The notes beneath the pieces were generated by a model, which was not told the DNA's origin, searched no databases, and saw only the letters and a program-made list of their open reading frames with translations. The position numbers were made by a program, and so were the translations under genes. A DNA stretch of 55,000 bases, taken from assembly GCA_902624275.1 (NCBI GenBank), contig CACNWW010000001.1:1-55000 (forward strand), given 5' to 3'. Source of the DNA: an uncultured Fidelibacterota bacterium. GTDB taxonomy: Bacteria > Fidelibacterota > Marinisomatia > Marinisomatales > Marinisomataceae. Shown here piece by piece: positions 17,598-26,891 of this stretch (position 1 is the first letter of the stretch; the number at the start of each line of letters is the position of its first letter).

Positions 17598-17980
17598 TAT
17601 ATAAGATTTAGTTTTTTTCTTTCTTTATTAACAACACTTTTGGTAGCGTTAGGAACTTCCATTAATCTTTCTTCTGATATCAATTCACCAGATACCTCGC
17701 AAATTCCGTAAGTACCATCTTTAATTCTTTGAAGTGCTTTTTGCAAATTAACTAAATAATCTGACTCACGAGACATTAGAAGGAAATTCTTTTCGACTTC
17801 ATGAGCTTCGGTACCTTCATTAAAATCTTCAGACCTATCTTGAATAAAAACTGAGTTTGTTGGTTTAGTGGTTGATCGTACACCTTCTATACTTTCATTA
17901 ACCTCAGCTATTTTTTTTAAAATATTTGCCTCAAACTTTTTTAATTCAGCTTTCGTATATCTTGTTTTTTTCTTAGCCAA
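17597..17980 (-). CDS. DksA/TraR-family protein with degenerate zinc finger
   Basis: This 127-residue protein has an N-terminal helical region, the TraR/DksA-type acidic/amphipathic middle (NEGTEAHEVEKN) and a C-terminal finger region beginning GTYGICEVSGELISEERL. Of the four zinc-ligand Cys normally present only Cys94 remains; the others are Ser97, Ser115 and Asn118. It may still dock in the RNA polymerase secondary channel like zinc-free DksA paralogues, but this is inference. The start codon is TTG, overlapping the ileS stop by eight bases, with no in-frame ATG before the conserved helix. The location between ileS and lspA is typical for this family. Confidence 0.82.
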   Translation of the reverse strand: MAKKKTRYTKAELKKFEANILKKIAEVNESIEGVRSTTKPTNSVFIQDRSEDFNEGTEAHEVEKNFLLMSRESDYLVNLQKALQRIKDGTYGICEVSGELISEERLMEVPNATKSVVNKERKKLNLI

Positions 17981-20900
17981 TTTTGTCTCTATATTTTTTT
18001 AAATAAATTTCAATTTCATTATTTTCATACTTGAAAAAAGCATTATAGTCAAAATTTTCCAAATTTGCTACAATATCCGTACACAATACTTCATTCATAA
18101 AATATTCTTTATTTTCTTCAATAATATTTTTTAGCTCATCAGAAAAATTAGCAGAAATAATAATTCTGTCATCAATCTCAAAATTTGCCTGTTTTCTCAT
18201 TAACTGTATTTGCCTTATTAAATCTCTCAAAACTCCTTCTAATCTCAAAGAATCGCTGATAGTTGTATCTAACGATACAACTAAATCATTTCCTAAGAAA
18301 GATTCGCTTCCCTCATTTGCTTTTAAATCTATAAATAGATCATCTTTTTTCAATTCATGTTCGTTTTCAGGAACTGCCAATCCATTCAATACATTTTTTG
18401 TGACTTTTACAGGATCAAGATTACTAATTGATTTAATAGCATCCTGCATTTCATCTCCAAACTTCATTTTCATATTTTTGAAATTTGGCTTTAGAGTCAA
18501 ATTTCCAAACTCTTTTATTTCGTCGGAAAATAGTACTTCTTTAATATTTAACTCGTCTAAAATTGTCTCTTCTTGATCTTTAATAAATGAAGTTATTTCA
18601 TCGTTATTAAGTAAAACTGTTAAACTTTGTAGGGGTTGTCTAACTTTTATATTAGCTTTTTTTCTTACTGCTCTTCCAGACTCAATTACTTTTTTTAATG
18701 AGTCAACTTTCTCAATTAATACATTATCGATTTTATCATTATCACATTTAGGAAAATCTGATAAATGAATGCTATCTTCATTCTCATTTTTATCCGTAGA
18801 AGTCATATTCAAATACATTCTTTCTGTTACAAAAGGAAGAACAGGCGATAAGACTTTAATTAAATCTAAAATCACATCATAAAGAGTCTGATAAGCTATA
18901 TATTTGTCTGAATCATTCTCACTTTTCCAAAATCTTCTTCTATTTCTTCTTATATACCAGTTTGATAAATCATCTAAGAAGGTTTCTACATTTTTTAAAA
19001 GCTTATCAACTTCAAAATTTTCATAATTCAATTTTGCGCTAGCATTTAATTGCTGTGATTTGGAAATAATCCAATTATCTAATAAAGTTAAATCTTTAGG
19101 ATTTATTTTTTGTGAGTGTGGAGAAAACTTATCAAGATTTGCATAGGTACAGAAAAACGAATAAATATTCCATAGACTAATCAACTTTTTTCTGACTTCG
19201 TCAGCTTTATCATATCCAAATAATAAGTTGTTTTCCACATTTTGTTTCGAATACATCCATCTCATTACATCAACGCCCATCTTTTCAGCTGCATCATCAA
19301 ACCAGATGGCATTACCTGCAGATTTATGCATTTCATCACCTTTTTCATCTTTTACTAATGCATGTCCAAGCAAAGTTTTAAACGGTGCTTTAGCTTCTAA
19401 GAAAGATGACATTGCTAATAATGAGTAAAACCAGTTTCTAAACTGACCAGGAAAACATTCTGTAATAAAATCAGCTGGAAACCATTCTTCCCAATAGCTT
19501 TTATCTTCAAAATATTTCATTGTAGAGAAAGGAACAATCCCAGCATCTAGCCAAGGATTTCCTACATCTTCAATTCTGGTTCCAATGAGTCCAGATTTAG
19601 GATGTTTAATTTTAACATAGTCAACCCAAGGTCTATGTGGGGTATTTCCATCAAATTTTTCCCATCCTTCAACAGCTAATTCCTTGAGCTCTTCTTTAGA
19701 GCCAACAACATGGAATGTTCCATCATCAAAAGTCCATATCGGTAAGGCTAATCCCCAGAATCTCTTCTTTGAAATCATCCAATCTCCCATATTGTCTAAC
19801 CAATCATGCTCTCTATCTCTTCCCCAGCTCGGAATCCAATTAATTTCATCTACAACAGATTTAATTTTATTTCTCCAATCCATATTAATATACCATTCGT
19901 CAACCTGTTTAAAGACTAATTCGTCTCCAGATCTCCAACAGTGTGGGTATATATGAGGATAATCTTCAACATAAAGAAGAAGATCTCTTTCTTTTAAATT
20001 GGAAATAATTTTTTGAGCGGTTTCAGGATCTGTAACACTTAAACCAGACATAAAATCAAAACCTTGAATAAAATTTGCTTGATTATCAATCGGAGAAATT
20101 TCAACAAAACCTTCTCTTTTACATATTTTATTATCGATAGCACCACATCCACCAGCCATGTGAACAAACCCTGTTCCTTCACCCTCAACAACCATATCGT
20201 TACCTTCAGAATCTTTTCCACCATCAATAATGATATGACAATCTATGGCTGATTTATCTTGTAAGTTGCTTGTATCATGAATTGGATAACCCCCCTTAGA
20301 GCTTTGAGGCTCTAAATGATCAAATGGTCCTCGGTATGTTAAACCAATTAATTTTTCACCTTTAATAACTTCTAAAATTTCATATCCACCACGTTCTTTG
20401 AAAATTTGATCTAATGTTTTTAGTTTTGGAACACCGTCTACCCAATTTTTTTTCTCTGAAAATTCTTTATTTAGTCTTTGATATTTTAAATTTGTTTCAG
20501 CTACAAAATATATTGATCCATCAGTAGCCTTCATCTTCGCATAATTTATTTTTTTGTTTACTGCAACAGCAATATTAGATGAAAGAGTCCAAGGCGTCGT
20601 TGTCCAAATTAAAATATTTTCATTTTCTTTATCTTTTAAAGGAAACTTAACAAAAACGCCCTTGTGCACTGTAAGCTTTCTTCCCTCAATAATCTCCATC
20701 TGTGAATATGAAGTACCAGATCTACCCGACCAAGGAACTACATCGGTTCCTCTATAAATTTTTCCATCTTCATGTAATTTTTTTAAAAAAGCCCAAATCG
20801 CATAATTGTTTTCTTCAGACATCGTAAAATAAGAATTATCCCAATCCATCCAATATCCTAGTCTTATAGATTGATTCTTCTGTACTTCAGAAAATTTTTC

Positions 20901-21275
20901 AACTCGCTTTTTACAAATATTTACAAATTTTTCTATACCGAGATCTTCAACTTCTTTCTTTGATTTAATTCCAAGTTCTTTCTCAACTTCAATTTCTACC
21001 CAAAGACCTTGACAATCGAAACCATTTTGATATCTCAACTGATATCCATTCATTGATTTATATCTTTGATATAGATCTTTTAAGGTTCTTCCCCAAGCAT
21101 GATGAACACCCATGGGATTATTAGCTGTAATAGGTCCATCAAGAAAGCTCCATTTTGGACCGTTGGAGTTTTTTTTGACTAGTTTTTCAAAGATTTTATT
21201 TTTGGACCAATAATCGAGTATTTCATGTTCATTTTTAACAAAATCAACTTTTGGATTTTCTTTCTTTATGCTCAT
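17973..21275 (-). CDS. ileS: Isoleucyl-tRNA synthetase, divergent type
   Basis: A 1100-residue class I aminoacyl-tRNA synthetase with catalytic domain, a large editing insertion (about 200-400), anticodon-binding domain (about 700-860) and a long C-terminal extension. The signatures are unusual. The HIGH region reads NPMGVHHAWGRTLKD (53-67), keeping the second His of HxGH but not the first, and the KMSKS loop reads EMHKS near 648-652. The EIEVEKELGIKSKKEVEDLG and WTTTPWTL blocks are typical for IleRS. The length fits the long archaeal/eukaryotic-like IleRS class. Its 3' end overlaps the dksA-like gene and degP lies 51 bases upstream. Confidence 0.9.
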   Translation of the reverse strand: MSIKKENPKVDFVKNEHEILDYWSKNKIFEKLVKKNSNGPKWSFLDGPITANNPMGVHHAWGRTLKDLYQRYKSMNGYQLRYQNGFDCQGLWVEIEVEKELGIKSKKEVEDLGIEKFVNICKKRVEKFSEVQKNQSIRLGYWMDWDNSYFTMSEENNYAIWAFLKKLHEDGKIYRGTDVVPWSGRSGTSYSQMEIIEGRKLTVHKGVFVKFPLKDKENENILIWTTTPWTLSSNIAVAVNKKINYAKMKATDGSIYFVAETNLKYQRLNKEFSEKKNWVDGVPKLKTLDQIFKERGGYEILEVIKGEKLIGLTYRGPFDHLEPQSSKGGYPIHDTSNLQDKSAIDCHIIIDGGKDSEGNDMVVEGEGTGFVHMAGGCGAIDNKICKREGFVEISPIDNQANFIQGFDFMSGLSVTDPETAQKIISNLKERDLLLYVEDYPHIYPHCWRSGDELVFKQVDEWYINMDWRNKIKSVVDEINWIPSWGRDREHDWLDNMGDWMISKKRFWGLALPIWTFDDGTFHVVGSKEELKELAVEGWEKFDGNTPHRPWVDYVKIKHPKSGLIGTRIEDVGNPWLDAGIVPFSTMKYFEDKSYWEEWFPADFITECFPGQFRNWFYSLLAMSSFLEAKAPFKTLLGHALVKDEKGDEMHKSAGNAIWFDDAAEKMGVDVMRWMYSKQNVENNLLFGYDKADEVRKKLISLWNIYSFFCTYANLDKFSPHSQKINPKDLTLLDNWIISKSQQLNASAKLNYENFEVDKLLKNVETFLDDLSNWYIRRNRRRFWKSENDSDKYIAYQTLYDVILDLIKVLSPVLPFVTERMYLNMTSTDKNENEDSIHLSDFPKCDNDKIDNVLIEKVDSLKKVIESGRAVRKKANIKVRQPLQSLTVLLNNDEITSFIKDQEETILDELNIKEVLFSDEIKEFGNLTLKPNFKNMKMKFGDEMQDAIKSISNLDPVKVTKNVLNGLAVPENEHELKKDDLFIDLKANEGSESFLGNDLVVSLDTTISDSLRLEGVLRDLIRQIQLMRKQANFEIDDRIIISANFSDELKNIIEENKEYFMNEVLCTDIVANLENFDYNAFFKYENNEIEIYLKKYRDKIG

Positions 21276-21326
21276 AATTAACTATGAACTTATAAGAAAA
21301 GGGGAATTATTGCAATTGTATAGAAA

Positions 21327-22742
21327 TTATCTTGTAATAGTAATAAATCTTGATGAAGAGCCACGTTTAACAAGAAATAGTACTTTCGATTCATCATCAA
21401 ACTTTGACATTTCAGAAAGAAAATCTTTTGTACTAAAAATCTTCTTACGTCCAACACGTGTTATGATATCTCCTTCTTTAAGCCCTGCTTCTTCTGCTGG
21501 ACTATTATTTTCAACTCCAGTGACAATTACTCCTTGGATATTTGAAGGATTTTTTTCATTTAATTTGTATTTGTTAATTAAATCTTCACTAGGGTTTTCT
21601 AATAATAATCCGAATTCATAATTGACATTTGTAGTAGCAGCTACTAAATCTTCTCTTTCTTCAAGAGTAACATATATATTTTTCTTTTTATTATCTCTGT
21701 AAATGCCAAGCTTTACCCTTGAACCTGGATCTGTACTAGATACAAGGTTTTTAAGTTCAGAACCATTACTGATTTCTTTTCCTTCAAAAGAAACAATCAC
21801 ATCTCCCTCAACTAGATCGGATTTTGAAGCTGGACTGCCTTCAACAATGTCACTTACAATAGCTCCATTACGCGTTTGAAGTTCCAATGTCTCATATAAA
21901 TCCTCGCTGATATCTTGCATGTAAATTCCTAAGAAAGATCTAACAACATATCCTTTAGTAATAAGATCATTCATTACTTTTTTAACCATAGTTGAAGGAA
22001 TTGCAAAGCCAATACCAGCATTAGCTCTTCCACCTCCTGAAGCAATAGCAGCATTAATACCAATTAACTCACCATTCATATTTAAAAGAGCACCTCCACT
22101 ATTTCCTGGATTTATTGCTGCATCTGTTTGAATGAAGTTTTGATAAGTATTTAAGTTATTCATTACATCGTTTCTACCTAATGCACTAACAATTCCAGCA
22201 GTGACAGTATGACTTAATGATGCAGAAAAAGGGCTTCCAATAGCTATTACCCATTCTCCAACCCTTACTGCTTCAGAATCTCCCAAATTAACAGCTTTAA
22301 TGTCATTTGCTTCTATTTGGAGCACAGCTAAATCGGTAGCTTTATCTAATCCAATAACAGTAGCCTCAAAAATACGCTTATCAAGTAATTGGACTTTAAT
22401 TTCTTCAACAGGTTTTTGAGATCTTTCATCAAAAATAACATGATGATTAGTAACTATGAATGCATTTTCATCGTCAACAATAACACCTGAACCAAGAGAT
22501 TTACTTTCATACTCATCTGGAATCTCTCTACCCCAATATCTATAAAAGTTTTGTACATCTCGGTCCATTTGAACGGTATTTGTTGTAGTGATAGTTACTA
22601 CTGACTCGTTTACTTCCTCTGCAATGTCAGCAAAAGAATTAAAAAATTCATATGCTTTTGATTGCGCAAATGAAGTTGAAACAAATAATAAAATAAATGT
22701 TAATTTTTTCATCATATTTATCTGGAATGATTTAATCACCAT
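21327..22742 (-). CDS. degP: Periplasmic serine protease/chaperone, DegP/HtrA family
   Basis: A 471-residue exported Do-type protease: signal peptide (hydrophobic core LTFILLFVSTSFAQ), trypsin-like domain with triad His101, Asp137 and Ser215 (GNSGGAL), then two PDZ domains (about 255-345 and 375-465). It degrades or refolds damaged envelope proteins. The ATG at 22742 is preceded by AAGGA overlapping the dsbD stop codon, so it is preferred, although ATGs ten or eleven codons later give a more conventional signal peptide. It lies directly downstream of dsbD, a sensible pairing for envelope protein quality control. Confidence 0.93.
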   Translation of the reverse strand: MVIKSFQINMMKKLTFILLFVSTSFAQSKAYEFFNSFADIAEEVNESVVTITTTNTVQMDRDVQNFYRYWGREIPDEYESKSLGSGVIVDDENAFIVTNHHVIFDERSQKPVEEIKVQLLDKRIFEATVIGLDKATDLAVLQIEANDIKAVNLGDSEAVRVGEWVIAIGSPFSASLSHTVTAGIVSALGRNDVMNNLNTYQNFIQTDAAINPGNSGGALLNMNGELIGINAAIASGGGRANAGIGFAIPSTMVKKVMNDLITKGYVVRSFLGIYMQDISEDLYETLELQTRNGAIVSDIVEGSPASKSDLVEGDVIVSFEGKEISNGSELKNLVSSTDPGSRVKLGIYRDNKKKNIYVTLEEREDLVAATTNVNYEFGLLLENPSEDLINKYKLNEKNPSNIQGVIVTGVENNSPAEEAGLKEGDIITRVGRKKIFSTKDFLSEMSKFDDESKVLFLVKRGSSSRFITITR

Positions 22743-22750
22743 AATGTTCC

Positions 22751-24547
22751 TTAATTTAATCCTGTTTTTAAAAAATCTTTAAACTCTTCAACGTTTCTGG
22801 TTAAGCCAGGAAACTCTGATAACACTTTATCATTACTATCTAAAATTACATAATATGGCAAAGCAGCAGTTTCGAATCGATTGATTTGATACTCTCTTTT
22901 TTCTAAGTATCCTTCTCCTGCATCGGTATATAAGCTTACAAGAACGTATTCAGACATTAATTCTTCAATAGAGTTTATACTAAAAATATTTGTTTCCATC
23001 CATCTACAATTTGTACATGTAACACCTGTGAAATCAATAAAAATATTTTTATTTTGCTCTCTAGCAATAATAAATGCATCATCTAAATTATTATTCCAAG
23101 CAAGATTGGATTGATATTTCTTTGGAGGTAAATAAGATTTAATATTACCATTAATATCGTAACCATGATTTCCAGCTGCTAAATAAGTACCAAATAATAT
23201 GAAAGAAAAAGCAAACAATGATCTTTGAATTGAAAAAGTAACTGGCGAATCATTTTTAAACTTAATTAATCCAAAAATATACAATCCAGTTAATAGCATT
23301 ATCAATGCCCATAAATATAAAACGACTTCATATGTAAAAATATTCCAATTCCAAACCAAGTCACTGTTGCTAATAAATTTGAAAGCAGCTGCAAGTTCTA
23401 AGAAACCCATTACTACTTTTACAGAATTTAGCCATCCACCAGACTGTGGTAATTTTGTTAAATAATGTGGGAAGAGAGCTAAAAAGAAAAATGGTGAAGC
23501 AAACGCTAAACTAAAAATTAACATCCCAATTATTGGCCAAAACCATTCCCCTTGAGAAGCGGCAACCAATATTAATCCCATAAATTGAACAGTGCATGTA
23601 AAAGAAGTTAAAGTAAAAGTTAAAGCCATAAATAAAATACCAACATAACCTTCGGAATTTTCTTTTTGTAGTGAGAGCCTTCTTAATGATTCTGGTATTT
23701 CTATTTCATAAAATCCAAATAAAGACATTGCAAAATAAATGAATAAAAATGCTATGAACATATTAACTATTGGATTGGCAGCAAGCTGATTTGCTCCAGA
23801 TGCACCTAATAAAATTGCTAACATCATTCCTAAAAAAGTAAATGTTAAAACAATGCCTAGCATATAAACAGTAGCACTTTTTACTGGAGAGGAATTAGTA
23901 TTCTCACTTCTATGCATAAAAAATGAAATGGTAATTGGAATCATAGGAAAAACGCATGGAGTTAAAAGAGCAAGAAAACCCATACTCATAGCAAGAATAA
24001 GAAACGAACTGATATTATTATCTGCAATTGCTAGAATCGATTCTTTATCAAAATCAAAATTTTCAAAAACTAAATCGGATCTAATAGGACCTGATTTAAT
24101 ACTAAAGGTTGCTGTTTTGGTAATTTGGTTAGGCGGATAACATAAACTATTATTGCAAACCTGATAATCAATAATTACATCTACATTGTAAATACCATTG
24201 GGCAAATCATCTTTTAATTCTAATGGAATACTAAATTGGGGAGTACCTTCATGATATTTAGTAATATTCCCAAAACCTTCATCAAATTTCTCTATTGGCT
24301 CTGGCTCAATAACTCTTCCAGACTTATTAACAATATCTGATTCTATTATAAATTTTGTTGAAGACGGACCTTCAGGTACATCATATACCGCATAAATTCT
24401 CCACGTAAAATCAAGTTCAGCGTTTACATCAATAATTGCCACTTCACCTTGATTTACGTCCTCAATATTAACAGTAAATTGGGCTGGGTCGCTAAACTGA
24501 GCCCAAAGAATATTTAAAAATGATAATGATAAAAAAAACTTTTTCAT
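22751..24547 (-). CDS. dsbD: Thiol:disulfide interchange protein DsbD
   Basis: At 598 residues this has the full three-part plan: a signal peptide (LNILWAQ) and N-terminal immunoglobulin-like domain with CNNSLCYPP; a central eight-segment membrane domain with Cys in TPCVFPMIPI and SFTCTVQFMG; and a C-terminal thioredoxin domain with CTNC at 511-514. It carries electrons from cytoplasmic thioredoxin to the periplasm for disulfide isomerisation and cytochrome c maturation. Every redox Cys pair expected is present. It lies between the patatin gene (six-base gap) and degP. Confidence 0.94.
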   Translation of the reverse strand: MKKFFLSLSFLNILWAQFSDPAQFTVNIEDVNQGEVAIIDVNAELDFTWRIYAVYDVPEGPSSTKFIIESDIVNKSGRVIEPEPIEKFDEGFGNITKYHEGTPQFSIPLELKDDLPNGIYNVDVIIDYQVCNNSLCYPPNQITKTATFSIKSGPIRSDLVFENFDFDKESILAIADNNISSFLILAMSMGFLALLTPCVFPMIPITISFFMHRSENTNSSPVKSATVYMLGIVLTFTFLGMMLAILLGASGANQLAANPIVNMFIAFLFIYFAMSLFGFYEIEIPESLRRLSLQKENSEGYVGILFMALTFTLTSFTCTVQFMGLILVAASQGEWFWPIIGMLIFSLAFASPFFFLALFPHYLTKLPQSGGWLNSVKVVMGFLELAAAFKFISNSDLVWNWNIFTYEVVLYLWALIMLLTGLYIFGLIKFKNDSPVTFSIQRSLFAFSFILFGTYLAAGNHGYDINGNIKSYLPPKKYQSNLAWNNNLDDAFIIAREQNKNIFIDFTGVTCTNCRWMETNIFSINSIEELMSEYVLVSLYTDAGEGYLEKREYQINRFETAALPYYVILDSNDKVLSEFPGLTRNVEEFKDFLKTGLN

Positions 24548-24553
24548 ATTGGG

Positions 24554-25489
24554 CTATGAAAATAATCTTTTCTTAATTCTTGTCCAAAAAGTTTCTTTTT
24601 TTGTTTCTTTGGGTGTATTTACAATATTTTCAAGTTCTTCAAGTAAATTATTAATGGCATTTTTTGCAGCAAATTCACCAGCTTCAATAAATTTATCTGT
24701 TTTATCAAATGCTGACCAATGCAAGTTATCATGTTTTGGTTTTATTACAAAATCTGCTTCATTGAGCAAATAAGAGTTTAAGTGAGCAACCGATACGTCT
24801 CTAACTCTGGAATATATTTCCACTATATTTGATGGTTCAGGTTGATCTTCCATACCTCTTGTAATATTTATTGCAATTATGAAGTCACATTCATTTTTAA
24901 GAGGAGTTACAGGTGTTGGCAATGCTACATTACCATCAACCATCATTCTATTATCTTTATATGTTGGCTCCACAAATCCAGGAATTGATGAACTTTGTAC
25001 AATTGCATCTATGAGACTTCCTGACTTGTAAATTATCGAATTTCCAGAAATTAAATCAGTTGCTGAAACAATTAATGGAATTTTTAAATCACTAAATTGC
25101 TTAGCATCAAAAAGTAATTCTGCGGCTTTTTTAATTCTTTCATTCTTAATAATAGATTTTCTATTTGAACTAACCATTAAAACATATTGATTTTTAATTT
25201 GTTTGAAAACTTGCGAAAAAATAGATTCATCTTCTTCTGAATTTGCAATATATCTAAATCCCAAATCATTAAAATTTTCACTTTCAACTCTTTTGAGATA
25301 TCTTTTTTCTACCATTTTTGCGTTATGGTAAGATGCATACATTGCACCAACCATTGAACCAGCGCTTGTTCCTGCAACGATATCAGGAACAATACCATTT
25401 GCTTCAAGAACTTTCAATACTCCAATATGGCATGCACCTCTTGCTCCACCACCACCTAATGCTAGTCCAATTTTTAAACCCTTATACAT
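24554..25489 (-). CDS. Patatin-like phospholipase (RssA/NTE type)
   Basis: A 311-residue protein with the patatin catalytic dyad: oxyanion loop GGGGARG (12-18), nucleophile Ser43 in GTSAG, and Asp185 in VDGNVALP. Bacterial members hydrolyse acyl esters of phospholipids or lysophospholipids. No signal peptide is visible, so it is probably cytosolic or membrane-associated from inside. The start overlaps the pyrE stop by eight bases (ATGTATAA). The substrate cannot be inferred from sequence. Confidence 0.87.
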   Translation of the reverse strand: MYKGLKIGLALGGGGARGACHIGVLKVLEANGIVPDIVAGTSAGSMVGAMYASYHNAKMVEKRYLKRVESENFNDLGFRYIANSEEDESIFSQVFKQIKNQYVLMVSSNRKSIIKNERIKKAAELLFDAKQFSDLKIPLIVSATDLISGNSIIYKSGSLIDAIVQSSSIPGFVEPTYKDNRMMVDGNVALPTPVTPLKNECDFIIAINITRGMEDQPEPSNIVEIYSRVRDVSVAHLNSYLLNEADFVIKPKHDNLHWSAFDKTDKFIEAGEFAAKNAINNLLEELENIVNTPKETKKETFWTRIKKRLFS

Positions 25490-26048
25490 TGCTTCCAGGT
25501 TTTATAGCAGGTATTTCTTGAAGTTCACTTGGAATATTATTTTTGTCAAAAATTTTAGCTTTTTGGGAAGTAATAGAAAAAAAATTATCATGAATGAATA
25601 CTGGAGATAGGCTTCTATCAACAATCACTCCAACTCCAACCACGTTGCCTTTATACAGAGAAATAAGATCAATGACTTCTTTTATTGAACCTCCAGTGCT
25701 AAGCACATCCTCAATAATTAAAATCTTTTCATTTTCATTGATATTAAATCCTCTTCTTAATTTCATCTTTTCTTCTGACCGTTCAGAAAAAATTGTCTTT
25801 TTGTTTAGTTGTCTTCCAACTTCTGTACCTAAAACAATACCACCAATTGCAGGTGAAATAACTTTATCGACATCTAGATTTGAAAAATGATTTGATAATA
25901 TTTCTCCAAACATAAACAGATACTTGGGATATTGTAAAACCTTTGCACATTGAAAGTATGTATCGCTATGAAGACCAGATGATAAAATAAAGTGGCCATG
26001 CATGAGTGCTTGAGTTTCTTCAAATATTTTTATGAAATCTTTATCCAT
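25482..26048 (-). CDS. pyrE: Orotate phosphoribosyltransferase
   Basis: A 188-residue type I phosphoribosyltransferase that adds orotate to PRPP to give OMP in pyrimidine synthesis. The PRPP loop reads LIIEDVLSTGGS (110-121), and the flexible catalytic loop region contains KMKLRRG near residue 94. It follows pyrF with an eight-base overlap, so the last two steps of UMP synthesis are encoded together. Confidence 0.92.
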   Translation of the reverse strand: MDKDFIKIFEETQALMHGHFILSSGLHSDTYFQCAKVLQYPKYLFMFGEILSNHFSNLDVDKVISPAIGGIVLGTEVGRQLNKKTIFSERSEEKMKLRRGFNINENEKILIIEDVLSTGGSIKEVIDLISLYKGNVVGVGVIVDRSLSPVFIHDNFFSITSQKAKIFDKNNIPSELQEIPAIKPGSNV

Positions 26049-26817
26049 CTAATCCTCTAATTTGATTTAAATACTGTTTGGCAGAATTACGAATTGAATC
26101 ATGATCTTTATTTCCAGAAAAAATAATTCCTCTAGATACATTTATTAAGGTAATATCCATATTCTTCTCATTAATTTTAAGAACGCTTTGCAGATCTCCT
26201 CCTTGTGCCCCAATCCCAGGAATTAAGAAAGGTAAATCTGTTGAATTTCTAACTTTCATTAATGCATCATCATTAGTTGCTCCTACTACAAGACCAATAT
26301 TTTGCTGATTATTTAATGCTTCACATAAAGAAATTACTTTTGCATAAATATCTTCTTGAATAAAGGTTGAAGATTTATTTGATGTTCTACATAATACATA
26401 AGCACCCTTAGATGGATTTGAAATAAATGGTTCAATTGATTCTTCTCCCATATAAGGACTTACAGTTATAGCATCGCAATTAAAATGATTAAAGAATGCA
26501 TTGGCATAATGTAAGCCGGTATTTCCTATATCCCCTCTTTTTGCATCGGCTATAACAACATGATTGCTTCCAATATGTTTCATTAAATTTTCGAGCCAAT
26601 AATAACCCTTTGAGCCCCATTCTTCAAAAAAAGCTAGGTTTGGTTTATATGCTGCAGCAAGATCGCTAGTAGCATCTACAACCATCATCGAATATTCTAT
26701 CATTTCATCTAAGGATACATTATCATTGAAATATTTTTTATCAATATCAATTCCAACACAAAGATTTGAATTTTTATCAGAAATGTTTGTTTTTAGTTTA
26801 TCAATGAATGAAAACAC
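26041..26817 (-). CDS. pyrF: Orotidine 5'-phosphate decarboxylase
   Basis: A 258-residue TIM-barrel enzyme that decarboxylates OMP to UMP. The catalytic DAKRGDIGNT (91-100) carries the Asp-Lys-Asp set (Asp91, Lys93, Asp96), and LCVGIDID near residue 19 is the first strand. The length and the GD-I-GNTG form fit the long 'type 2' PyrF subfamily. The only plausible start is GTG at 26817; there is no nearby upstream ATG. It is the first gene of the leftward run ending at greA. Confidence 0.92.
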   Translation of the reverse strand: MFSFIDKLKTNISDKNSNLCVGIDIDKKYFNDNVSLDEMIEYSMMVVDATSDLAAAYKPNLAFFEEWGSKGYYWLENLMKHIGSNHVVIADAKRGDIGNTGLHYANAFFNHFNCDAITVSPYMGEESIEPFISNPSKGAYVLCRTSNKSSTFIQEDIYAKVISLCEALNNQQNIGLVVGATNDDALMKVRNSTDLPFLIPGIGAQGGDLQSVLKINEKNMDITLINVSRGIIFSGNKDHDSIRNSAKQYLNQIRGLDG

Positions 26818-26867
26818 AAAGAAATTTAAGATATTCTATCATAGCAAACAAATGGCTTCATACTAGA

Positions 26868-26883
26868 ATTAAAAATTTTTAAT
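26868..26883. repeat. 16-base perfect palindrome between pyrF and the GNAT gene
   Basis: ATTAAAAATTTTTAAT is a perfect inverted repeat in the 74-base divergent gap, nine bases before the rightward GNAT ATG. It could be an operator or an AT-rich curved element. In such AT-rich DNA a chance origin is also reasonable. Confidence 0.4.
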
Positions 26884-26891
26884 ATTGGAAT

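Noticed and set aside
19684-20757. Plus-strand reading frames inside ileS, and similar small frames elsewhere on the strand opposite the large genes
   Set aside because: They are antisense to strongly conserved proteins, have no ribosome binding site or recognisable domain, and are explained by codon bias of the real gene.
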